Assembly (NCBI RefSeq): GCF_002338065.1
Contig: NZ_DDHJ01000023.1
Coordinates: 1-64,000, forward strand
Reading direction: 5' to 3'
Length of the DNA stretch: 64,000 nt
DNA from: Pseudomonas sp. UBA1879
GTDB taxonomy: Bacteria > Pseudomonadota > Gammaproteobacteria > Pseudomonadales > Pseudomonadaceae
A program made the position numbers and the translations under genes. Each line of letters starts with the position of its first letter. Position 1 is the first letter of the stretch. This document shows positions 16,870-24,817 of this stretch, piece by piece. The notes below the pieces were generated by a model that saw only the letters and a list, made by a program, of their open reading frames with translations, made no database searches and had not been told where the DNA came from.

Positions 16870-18783
16870 TTACGACGACAGGTACGAAGACCGGGTCAGC
16901 CCCAGACGCAACGCGTCCAGGTACAGCGTGCGCTCGCGCGGGCTGATCTGCGCGCTGGCGACTTTGTCGCGGTAGTGCGTCATCAGTTCTTCGGGAGACA
17001 GGTGCACGTAGCGCAGCATGTCTTCGATGGTGTCGTGGGTTTCGATCCCGGCCGAATACGCACTGCCGTCCTGATTCTGATAGATGTTCACCGAATCGGT
17101 GTCACCGAACAGGTTGTGCATGTCGCCGAGGATTTCCTGATACGCGCCGACAAGGAACACACCCAACAGATAATCTTCGCCTTCGTTCAGTGCATGAACC
17201 GGCAGGCTGGTTTCGATGCTCTGCTCGTCCACGTACTGATTGATCTTGCCGTCGGAGTCGCAGGTCAGGTCTTGCAGCACGGCACGACGCAGCGGCTCTT
17301 CATCCAGACGGTGCAGTGGAATGATCGGCAGCACCTGATCGATCGCCCAGGTGTCCGGCAGGCTCTGGAACACTGAGAAATTGCAGATGTATTTGTCAGC
17401 CAGTTTGTCGTTGAGCTCGTCCAGCACCTGACGATGAGAACGCTGACGGGCTTTCAGCGAGTTGTGCAGACGGCGGCAAACGGCGAAATAGCACTGCTCG
17501 CCCAAGGCTTTCTGGGCCAACGTGATCTTGCCGTCCGAATACTGGCTGGCGATGTCGCTCATGTAATGCGTGGCGCGCCAGTAGGTTTCGGTGACCATTT
17601 CGATGTCGGTCGGGCCGAGCAGGTCAACCAGCCATTGCAGGGTTTCCGGCAGGCTTTCTTTGTCTTCGATCAACGGCACTTCATCGTTATGACGTTCGAC
17701 GTCGGTGACCTGAATCACCAGCATCGCGTGGTGAGCGGTCAGCGAACGGCCGCTTTCCGAGAAGATGTGCGGATGCGGCAGGCTCTGCGCGTCACAGAAT
17801 TCCTTGAGCATGCCGACCACGACACCGGCGTAATCGTCCATGTCGTAGTTGATCGAACTGGCGTTGCGGGAATGCGTGCCGTCGTAGTCAACGCCCAGAC
17901 CGCCGCCCACATCGATGTGATCCACCGGCAGGCCGAGGTTGCGCAGCTCGCCATAGTAACGAATCGCCTCCTTGAAACCGTGCTGGTAGTCGGCCAGGTT
18001 GGCGATCTGCGAGCCCATGTGGAAGTGCAGCAGGCGGATGCCCTGGTCCAGACCGGCTTTGGTGAAGCGATCCACCACCGACAGCAGTTGCGCAGCAGAG
18101 AGACCGAACTTGGACTTCTCGCCCCCCGTGTCGGCCCATTTGCTCGACGCCAACGACGACAGGCGAACCCGCAGGCCCACTTGAGGTGCGACTTTCAGTT
18201 CGGCGGCTTCTTCGATGACCAGTTCGACTTCGGATTCTTTCTCGATGACGATGAAGACGTTATGGCCGAGCTTCTGGCCCATCAGCGCCAGGCGAATGAA
18301 TTCGCGGTCCTTATAACCGTTGCAGACGATGGTGCCGCCTTTCGGCGCCAGCGCCAGCACGGCCATCAGCTCAGGCTTGGAGCCCGCTTCCAGACCGATG
18401 GAGACATTCTGCGTCGCGATGATGTTTTCCACCACCGCTTCCTGCTGGTTCACTTTGATCGGGTACAGCGCGGTGTATTGGCTCTGGTATTCCAGACGCG
18501 CGATGTTTTCGTCGAACGCGCCCGTCAGTTGACGCACGCGGTCTTGCAGGATGTCCGGGAAACGCACCAGCAACGGCAGGGACAACCCGCTCTTGCGCAA
18601 CTCGTCGACCTGCTCGAAAAGGTCGATGGGCGAACTGCCCGGGCCGTTGGGACGGACTTCGACACGGCCGGCTTCGTTGATTGCAAAATAACCAGCCCCC
18701 CAATGGCGGATCCCATAGACACTGCGGCTGTCCGCCACGGTCCATTGGCTACCATCGTCTTTGCGTGTGCGTCGTACGGACAT
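16870..18783 (-). CDS. speA: Biosynthetic arginine decarboxylase
   Basis: 637 residues, the normal length for SpeA. It is a PLP enzyme of the alanine-racemase-fold decarboxylase group that converts arginine to agmatine, the first step to putrescine. The PLP lysine is in Y-P-I-K-V-N-Q-Q (Lys110); H-F-H-M-G-S-Q-I and D-V-G-G-G-L-G-V-D-Y are also conserved. ATG 18783 follows a purine-rich stretch. It is preceded by yciH on the same strand with a 191-bp gap. The 271 bp behind it, up to the VgrG gene, show no gene and no clear T-rich terminator. Confidence 0.96.
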   Translation of the reverse strand: MSVRRTRKDDGSQWTVADSRSVYGIRHWGAGYFAINEAGRVEVRPNGPGSSPIDLFEQVDELRKSGLSLPLLVRFPDILQDRVRQLTGAFDENIARLEYQSQYTALYPIKVNQQEAVVENIIATQNVSIGLEAGSKPELMAVLALAPKGGTIVCNGYKDREFIRLALMGQKLGHNVFIVIEKESEVELVIEEAAELKVAPQVGLRVRLSSLASSKWADTGGEKSKFGLSAAQLLSVVDRFTKAGLDQGIRLLHFHMGSQIANLADYQHGFKEAIRYYGELRNLGLPVDHIDVGGGLGVDYDGTHSRNASSINYDMDDYAGVVVGMLKEFCDAQSLPHPHIFSESGRSLTAHHAMLVIQVTDVERHNDEVPLIEDKESLPETLQWLVDLLGPTDIEMVTETYWRATHYMSDIASQYSDGKITLAQKALGEQCYFAVCRRLHNSLKARQRSHRQVLDELNDKLADKYICNFSVFQSLPDTWAIDQVLPIIPLHRLDEEPLRRAVLQDLTCDSDGKINQYVDEQSIETSLPVHALNEGEDYLLGVFLVGAYQEILGDMHNLFGDTDSVNIYQNQDGSAYSAGIETHDTIEDMLRYVHLSPEELMTHYRDKVASAQISPRERTLYLDALRLGLTRSSYLSS

Positions 18784-18974
18784 TGAAGTCCCCTATATAA
18801 AAGTCATGGAGCCCCGGCCTGACCGGCTGGGCGCAGTGTATAGAGTGGAAATGACGGTTTGGCGCCAGCCCGCATGGCTCAGTAGACCCATGGCACGGAC
18901 CAGAGTTTGTTCAGTGCGTTGTCTTTGGTCGCCACCCGACCGGAAGCGAACCGGCAGAGGTGCGAAAGGGCTGT

Positions 18975-19346
18975 TCAACCGCCCGACTTTTTCGCCTTGA
19001 AACCCTGTTTGACCAGTTCCGCCAGCAGCGTTTCTACGTGATCGCCCTGAATCTCGATCACGCCATCCTTGAGCACACCGCCGGTTCCGCATCGACGCTT
19101 GAGCGTCGTCGCCAGTTCCTTGAGTGCATCCTCGGCCAACGGCACGCCGGTGATGGTCGTCACGGTCTTGCCGCCGCGGCCTTTGCTCTCGCGGCGCACA
19201 CGGGCGATACCATCCCCTTCCGGGATCGCGGATGTCTTGCAGGTACAGGCATCGACAGGCTGGCGACAGTCCGGACAATGACGGCCGGCGTCGGTCGAAA
19301 ACACCAAGCCACCCAGGGCGGCGAAGGATGCGGCTTTTTTGGCCAC
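18975..19346 (-). CDS. yciH: SUI1/eIF1-like translation factor YciH
   Basis: 123 residues from GTG 19346, placed 7 nt behind an A-G-A-G-G-A ribosome site. The frame is open to 19433 but the extra part looks non-coding. The N-terminus carries a small Cys cluster (H-C-P-D-C-R-Q-P-V-D-A-C-T-C), followed by the SUI1 fold with G-R-G-G-K-T-V-T and L-K-R-R-C-G-T-G-G. Bacterial YciH resembles eukaryotic eIF1 and has been linked to start-site fidelity in translation. It sits upstream of speA, as in other pseudomonads. Confidence 0.88.
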   Translation of the reverse strand: MAKKAASFAALGGLVFSTDAGRHCPDCRQPVDACTCKTSAIPEGDGIARVRRESKGRGGKTVTTITGVPLAEDALKELATTLKRRCGTGGVLKDGVIEIQGDHVETLLAELVKQGFKAKKSGG

Positions 19347-19508
19347 TGGGAATCCTCTTCTTGAGGACCAAAGTCTGGTCGGCGATACCGACCGCGAAGC
19401 CCCACTCAGGCAGGGGCAGCGCAACCGGACCATGGAGACAGTCCGGCTTGAAAAGTCGCGCAGTGTAACGGCAAAAAGCGCAGATGCTAAGTGCCAATAT
19501 GCGCCAAT

Positions 19509-20054
19509 TTACGGAACATTTGCGACGCCGCTCAAATAGCGCTTCAACGCTGCCAGAGAGTCCGGGCAGTAAGGCTTTTCAGCCGTTTCGCGCAACACCT
19601 GTTCGATGCCGATGAAACGCGCTTCCAGAACTTCTTCCGGTTGCAGTTTCAACGGCCCGTCCCAGATCGCCGAGAACACTGCACACCAAAGTCGATTGCC
19701 CGGCTGATCAAAGAAAAACGATTCATGGGGAGTCAGTTCGACCCCCGCCACACCGAGTTCCTCTTCCAGCTCGCGCGCAGCGGATTCGACGTAGCTTTCG
19801 TCAGCCTGAACCATGCCACCGGCGGCCACGTCCCAAAAACCGGGATAAATGGCTTTGCTCAAGGTACGGCGGTGGACGCACAGCTCGCCGGAAGAGTTGA
19901 ACAGCAGGATGTACGTTCCCCGGCCGATCAGACCGCGCTCGCGCAATTCGGCGCGGGGCAGCGAGCCCAGTAGCCGATCCTGACGATCGACCCAGGCGAT
20001 GCGCTCGGCATCGGAAGCCGCGCGGTGCGCGACTTCGTTTTCAGAGACCGACAC
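19509..20054 (-). CDS. Nudix hydrolase
   Basis: 181 residues from GTG 20054, four bases behind the stop of the DUF2333 gene, so the two are cotranscribed. The Nudix box is complete: G-G-M-V-Q-A-D-E-S, then R-E-L-E-E-E-L-G-V (about residues 77-100). It carries the Mg2+-binding glutamates that hydrolyse nucleoside diphosphate-linked compounds. The YfcD-like layout, with an N-terminal W-V-D-R-Q-D segment, resembles the isopentenyl-diphosphate isomerase branch; the true substrate is unknown. Full length. Confidence 0.9.
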   Translation of the reverse strand: MSVSENEVAHRAASDAERIAWVDRQDRLLGSLPRAELRERGLIGRGTYILLFNSSGELCVHRRTLSKAIYPGFWDVAAGGMVQADESYVESAARELEEELGVAGVELTPHESFFFDQPGNRLWCAVFSAIWDGPLKLQPEEVLEARFIGIEQVLRETAEKPYCPDSLAALKRYLSGVANVP

Positions 20055-20057
20055 CGA

Positions 20058-21170
20058 TCAACCCTGAGACAGCAACTGGCGCAGGTCGATGACCGCTGCG
20101 TTGGCCCGCGACAGGTAGTTGGCCATGACCAGCGAGTGGTTGGCGAACACCCCAAAAGGGCTGCCGTTGAGAATCACCGGGCTCCACATCGGCTCTTGCG
20201 AGGCTTCCAGCTCGCGAATGATCTGGCGCACGCTCACGGTAGCGTTCTTCTTGGCCAGCACATCGGCGAAATCCACTTCGATAGCGCGCAGCAAGTGAGA
20301 CAACGCCCAGGCCTGACCACGGGCTTCATAGAAGACGTTATCGATCTGCATCCACGGGGTTTCGACGATTTCTTCGTCCACTTGCGGCACTTCACCCGGC
20401 TTGACGGTCACGGTGGACTGCGCTTCGGTTTTTAGCGTGCTGTTAAGTTTCACGCGGCCAACGCTGGCAGACAGGCGCTGCGACAACGAGCCCAGACGCG
20501 TACCAACGTCGCCCAGCCAGTTATTCAGGTTGTCGGCTCGGGTGTAAAACAGCGCGCCCTTTTGATTCGGGTCGGACAAACGCGCCTGATAACGGCTCAG
20601 GGCAGCAATGCCTTCGCGGTATTGAGACTCACTGGACGGAAGCACCCAACTCTTGTTGTCGAAGTTGAACAACGGCTCGGCGCGGGCCAGATCGCCGTCT
20701 TCGGCCGACTGAGACTGCGACCGGGCGAAATCCTTACGCAGCGCGCGGCTCAAGTCGCGAACCTGGACCAGCACGCCGTACTCCCAGCTCGGGGTATTGT
20801 CCAGCCAGAGACCAGGCGGAAAGCGGTCGTTGGAAATGTACCCGCCCGGTTTATCGAGGAGGGTCGAGGCGACAGTCTTGAGGGTTTCGACGGTGGTGTA
20901 GCCAATCACCATCTGCTTGCCTTCGCGTTCGGCCGCGGCCTGGGCCTGTTGCTGAACCGGAAACAAAGGCGGCTCGCTGCTCCACCAGATGCCGAGCGCC
21001 ACGGTCACGACCAGATAGATACCGACCACAGCGCCCACCGCACGGCTGAACAACAATCCGCTCAAGTACCCACGAGACCTGCGAGGCGTGCGCGACTCCT
21101 TGCCCATCGGCTTCTCGTCAACCCGCTCGTTCGCGCCCGCAGCGCCCGAGCGCTTCTTCCAATCCAGCAT
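20058..21170 (-). CDS. DUF2333 family inner-membrane protein
   Basis: 370 residues. A basic, cytoplasmic N-terminus precedes one transmembrane segment at about 43-65 (V-V-G-I-Y-L-V-V-T-V-A-L-G-I-W-W). A large periplasmic domain follows (S-E-P-P-L-F at its start, W-E-Y-G-V-L-V-Q-V-R-D, F-A-N-H-S-L-V-M-A-N-Y near the end). Matches the DUF2333 family known mainly from pseudomonads; function unknown. ATG 21170 has a good ribosome site (A-G-G-A-C-A-A-G-G). First gene of a pair with the Nudix hydrolase and divergent from gcbA. Confidence 0.88.
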   Translation of the reverse strand: MLDWKKRSGAAGANERVDEKPMGKESRTPRRSRGYLSGLLFSRAVGAVVGIYLVVTVALGIWWSSEPPLFPVQQQAQAAAEREGKQMVIGYTTVETLKTVASTLLDKPGGYISNDRFPPGLWLDNTPSWEYGVLVQVRDLSRALRKDFARSQSQSAEDGDLARAEPLFNFDNKSWVLPSSESQYREGIAALSRYQARLSDPNQKGALFYTRADNLNNWLGDVGTRLGSLSQRLSASVGRVKLNSTLKTEAQSTVTVKPGEVPQVDEEIVETPWMQIDNVFYEARGQAWALSHLLRAIEVDFADVLAKKNATVSVRQIIRELEASQEPMWSPVILNGSPFGVFANHSLVMANYLSRANAAVIDLRQLLSQG

Positions 21171-21356
21171 GGCCTTGTCCTTTCAATCACGGAATTCAGT
21201 GCTTCTGACCGCAACCTTACAGCAAGGTGCGTTTGTCAGGAACGCGAAGGATGGCCCAAATGCGCAATCGGCGGGTCCGTGAGCGGCAATGTGTTTGGCT
21301 TCAATCTGGCGTGCTGAGAAACGCCTCATCCATTCCCCTATATCCGCGCCTGAGCC

Positions 21357-21373
21357 TTGGCACGCATTTGGCT
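21357..21373 (+). promoter_or_regulatory. Sigma-54-like promoter upstream of gcbA
   Basis: TTGGCACG at the -24 position and TGGCT at the -12 position, with the invariant GG and GC exactly 10 bp apart. The -24 half is perfect; the -12 half has G instead of the second T. It lies about 127 bp before the gcbA start on the same strand, in a 329-bp gap with no other feature. Confidence 0.5.
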
Positions 21374-21499
21374 TGCAAGGACAGAAACTTGACGTGAATA
21401 AATGACAACAAAATGACTTACGGCACACTTGCAGGGGACGAGTAGTGCTAGCATAGCGCCAGCATTTTTCTCAGGGTTTCCCCTAGAAGTAGTCAGGAC

Positions 21500-23161
21500 A
21501 TGACCGAACCAGAAGATCCGAGCCGCGATCGGCTCAAGCACCATTTCGCGCAGCGCGTCATCCACCAGGCACGTCAGATCCTGGAGGTCTGGCAGCGCTT
21601 GCAGCAGAGCGAATGGACAGCTGCGGATCTGGAAGAACTCAGCGAATCCAACCAGCGTCTGCTGCGGTTCGCCGAACGTTTCGAACAGGAAGAACATGCG
21701 CATCTGGCGCGCGGTATCGCCCAGTCGTTGTTGGAAGTCGAAGCCAATCGAGGGCGGCTCAGCAGCGCGCTGATCACCGACCTTAACCGCCTGATGCAGC
21801 GCCTTTCCCGCACCGGTTTGCGCCATGGGGATCGGCTCGAGAACACATCACTGCCACCGCTGCGCAAACCCATCTACGTTGTGCTGCAGGATCACGACCG
21901 CGCCGAACGCCTGGCCAAACAGTTGGAATTCTTCGGTTTGAGCGCCCAGTCCCTCGAAAAACCACATGCGTTTCACACCGCGTTGGCCGAGCGTCTGCCC
22001 GCCGCCGTGGTGATGGACGTGGATTTTGGTGGCATGGGCGAAGGGCTGAAACTTGCGGCCAAGATGCAGGAAGGCCTGGAACAGAAACTGCCGCTGCTGT
22101 TTTTCAGTCATCACGAGACCGATACGCCAACACGACTGGCCGCCGTGCGCGCCGGGGGCGAGGAGTTTCTGACCGGTACGCTTGAGGCGTCCAGCCTGCT
22201 GGAAAAGATCGAGATCCTGACGCGAGTCGCGCAATACGATCCCTATAAAGTGCTGATCATCGACGACTCCCGCGCCCAGGCCACCCACACCGAACGGTTG
22301 CTCAACAATGCGGGCATCGTGACGCGCACGTTGTTGGACCCGATCCAGACGATGTCCGAGCTGGCTGAATTTCAACCGGACCTGATCATCCTTGACATGT
22401 ACATGCCCGGCTGCACAGGTACCGAGCTGGCCAAAGTGATTCGCCACAACGATCGCTACGTGAGCGTGCCGATCATCTACCTGTCCGCCGAGGACGATCT
22501 GGATAAACAGCTGGATGCGATGAGCGAGGGCGGCGATGACTTTCTGACCAAGCCGATCAAGCCGCGGCATTTGATCACGACCGTCCGTAACCGCGCCGCC
22601 CGGGCTCGCAACCTGAAGGCCCGGATGGTCCGCGACAGCCTGACCGGCCTGTACAACCACACACACATTTTGCAATTGCTGGAAGATTGCAGTTTCCGTG
22701 CGCGCCGGGAAAACAAGCCGCTGAGCTTCGTGATGCTGGACATCGACCACTTCAAGAAAGTCAACGACGGCCATGGCCACCCCATGGGCGACCGGGTGAT
22801 CAAGAGCCTCGCGCTGTTCCTCAAACAACGTTTGCGCAAGACCGATTACATCGGCCGTTACGGCGGCGAAGAATTCGCGGTGGTCATGCCCGATACCGAC
22901 CTCAAATCCGCCTTCGGCGTACTGGACGAAATCCGCCGCCGCTTCGCGGAGATCCACTACCCTGCGCAACCGGTGGACCTGTTCTGTACGTTCAGTGCAG
23001 GCGTCGTGGAACTGGAAGACGGCGACGATGCGCTGACGCTGGCATCTCAGGCAGACAATGCGCTGTACCGTGCGAAAAAGGCAGGGCGCAATCAGGTCCA
23101 CACGTTGCGGGAAGACATCATGCAGGCGAAGCGGCATTCGCCCATGGATGTCGTGAACTGA
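21500..23161 (+). CDS. gcbA: Two-receiver diguanylate cyclase GcbA
   Basis: 553 residues. An alpha-helical N-terminal part (1-115) is followed by receiver 1 (about 123-235, V-V-M-D-V-D-F), receiver 2 (about 250-365, I-I-D-D-S and L-D-M-Y-M-P) and a GGDEF domain (about 375-540). The signature is G-G-E-E-F at 455-459, and the inhibitory I-site R-K-T-D at 446-449 is intact. It should make c-di-GMP, with feedback control, in the cytoplasm. Position beside the DUF2333/Nudix/yciH/speA block matches P. aeruginosa PA4843 (gcbA/adcA), known for roles in attachment and dispersal. A sigma-54-like promoter lies upstream. Confidence 0.9.
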   Translation: MTEPEDPSRDRLKHHFAQRVIHQARQILEVWQRLQQSEWTAADLEELSESNQRLLRFAERFEQEEHAHLARGIAQSLLEVEANRGRLSSALITDLNRLMQRLSRTGLRHGDRLENTSLPPLRKPIYVVLQDHDRAERLAKQLEFFGLSAQSLEKPHAFHTALAERLPAAVVMDVDFGGMGEGLKLAAKMQEGLEQKLPLLFFSHHETDTPTRLAAVRAGGEEFLTGTLEASSLLEKIEILTRVAQYDPYKVLIIDDSRAQATHTERLLNNAGIVTRTLLDPIQTMSELAEFQPDLIILDMYMPGCTGTELAKVIRHNDRYVSVPIIYLSAEDDLDKQLDAMSEGGDDFLTKPIKPRHLITTVRNRAARARNLKARMVRDSLTGLYNHTHILQLLEDCSFRARRENKPLSFVMLDIDHFKKVNDGHGHPMGDRVIKSLALFLKQRLRKTDYIGRYGGEEFAVVMPDTDLKSAFGVLDEIRRRFAEIHYPAQPVDLFCTFSAGVVELEDGDDALTLASQADNALYRAKKAGRNQVHTLREDIMQAKRHSPMDVVN

Positions 23162-23252
23162 GGGCGGGACGGACCTTCGCTCGACCGGCGCGCAAGGGTG
23201 AGAAGGCATGTGCGCGAGGGGCCGAGTGAGGATGCCTGATCATTTGGAATGC

Positions 23253-23618
23253 TCAGGCGGCCAAGGCGCTCAGCACTCCGAGCGCGGCGAAGCAAAGAGC
23301 GGCTGTGACTAACGGCACCACCGCTAGCAACTTCAGGCCCTTGGGAAAATAAGCCACATCTTTCGGATCCAGAAGCCCGCGCCTTATCCAGAATTGAGAA
23401 AAGAGCAAACATCCGGCGACATTTCCAAACCGCGCCAACCGACCGTAGTAACCCGTGCCCAGAAGACGCAGATTAATATCCCTGATGTATTTGCTTCGAA
23501 TTAAATATGCCTCCATTTTTTCCAGTTTGAAGTGCGATGCGTATAAACCGATGCAACTGTTGACGATGAACACTGCTAACACGACAAAACCTACTATCTG
23601 ACTGGTTTCCATCTTCAT
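23253..23618 (-). CDS. Small membrane protein, probable immunity partner
   Basis: 121 residues from ATG 23618, overlapping the stop of the upstream toxin-like gene by 4 nt (ATGA). Two hydrophobic segments, at about 7-25 and 97-120, with a polar, basic centre (L-I-R-S-K-Y-I-R-D, G-Y-Y-G-R-L-A-R-F). I recognise no family. A two-helix inner-membrane protein coupled to a gene for a glycine-rich, pore-former-like protein is the arrangement expected for an immunity protein against a membrane-acting toxin; that is inference. A,T content is higher than in the flanking core genes. Confidence 0.6.
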   Translation of the reverse strand: MKMETSQIVGFVVLAVFIVNSCIGLYASHFKLEKMEAYLIRSKYIRDINLRLLGTGYYGRLARFGNVAGCLLFSQFWIRRGLLDPKDVAYFPKGLKLLAVVPLVTAALCFAALGVLSALAA

Positions 23619-24585
23619 TCTTCAAATGTCGAGAAAAGCACCGACCCCGCATCCGCCCCAAAAGGACTCAACGCTTTCCCCCCACCGATAGCACCCGCCA
23701 CACTCCCGACAACAACGCAGCCAACGGTAATTGCGCCGCTTGATGCAAGGCCAAGCCCAAGACAAATCCCACCGGCAGCTCCCCCACCCAGCCACGCTCC
23801 ACCAGCAGCCCCCGCGATGCCGGCCGCCGCCCTCCCACTCTCCACGTACTTCGCCCTAGTGCAAACATCCTCCCTCCCCAGCGAGCACGCCTCCTGAATC
23901 TCCAGCGCTGCCACTCCAACATCCAGCGCAACGCCTACATAAGTGCCTCGACTCAACACCTTGGCCGTCGCGGAAATCCGCCTCACGTTGTACGCGTACC
24001 CCCTCAACTCCCCGGTGTGCAGGAAGCGTTTGGTGGAGATGCCGAGGATGTCCTTGATCTTGCCTTGGTTGCCGAGCCCGGAACCCAGGCGGCCGATGTT
24101 CTGCAAACGGGTCTCAATCTTTGTAAACAGCACCTGCCGCTGAGCGAAGAACTGGTCGTTAGTGAGGGCGCCTGATCGCCAGCGCTGCATCGGGTTTTCG
24201 ACTGCCTTCAGCAGTTTTTCCAGTTCTCGTAAATGCGCGCTCCACGCGCCGGTGGTACTGCCAATACCGATGGACCCGTAGCCCATGATGCTTTGCAGGA
24301 CGTCGTAATTCTGGACCATGACCCGCTGCTGTGCGGGTCATGGCCCACCATCGACAGGCGGACATCGCTTGCCAGCATCATCAGCTCGTTTTCTTCAGGT
24401 GTGCACAAGTGTGACGGTCCATCCGTCATCACCACGACCTGGCCGGGCAGGATCGGATGAGGGCGAAGGTGGGCGTTGAGCTGGTCGAATTTCGCGCGAG
24501 CGCTGGCGGGCACTTTCAGCGTGTAATCCCGGAACTGGTAATAGTCTCGAACTTCGTCATTGATGAACGCATAAGGCCTGGACAA
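23615..24585 (-). pseudogene. Frameshifted toxin-like gene with glycine-rich C-terminus
   Basis: Two frames join into one protein of about 320 residues. Frame 1 starts at TTG 24585 behind a strong G-G-A-G-G site and runs through V-G-H-D-P. Frame 2, in the -1 register, continues A-Q-Q-R-V-M-V-Q-N-Y-D and ends at 23615. Neither piece looks complete alone, though frame 2 has an internal ATG at 24319 that would give 234 residues. The C-terminal 80 residues are Gly/Ala-rich and hydrophobic (A-G-I-A-G-A-A-G-G, A-G-G-I-C-L-G-L-G-L), as in pore-forming toxins. The switch lies in a perfect palindrome at 24316-24343. With the coupled membrane-protein gene downstream this resembles a T6SS-type effector/immunity pair inserted between gcbA and dsbD. 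Confidence 0.65.
24316..24343. repeat. Perfect 11-bp palindrome at the frameshift point
   Basis: Arms 24316-24326 and 24333-24343 are exact complements around a 6-nt loop, and the reading-frame switch falls within the arm. There is no T-run, so it is not a typical terminator. Confidence 0.85.
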
Positions 24586-24817
24586 TGGGCTCCCTCCTCC
24601 GGTGTGGGCTTGAAGGAGAGTGAGCGGGAATGGCGGTGCTGTCAGTAAACAAACCGTTCAATCCGGCCCGACTACGACATATTCAGAAAGGGCCTACAGC
24701 CTGCTGGACCATCTTCTTAATCACCCGAGGTGTCGACGGGATCAGCGGCTCAACGCGCGCCTGCATCCCTGCACACCCTGCGTTATCATGCGCCGACTTT
24801 TGTGATGCGAGACTGCC

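Noticed and set aside
24299..24343. Programmed -1 frameshift signal in the toxin-like gene
   Set aside because: No slippery X-XXY-YYZ heptamer, and the hairpin includes the slip point instead of starting 5-9 nt downstream. A one-base deletion is the simpler reading, although recoding is not excluded.
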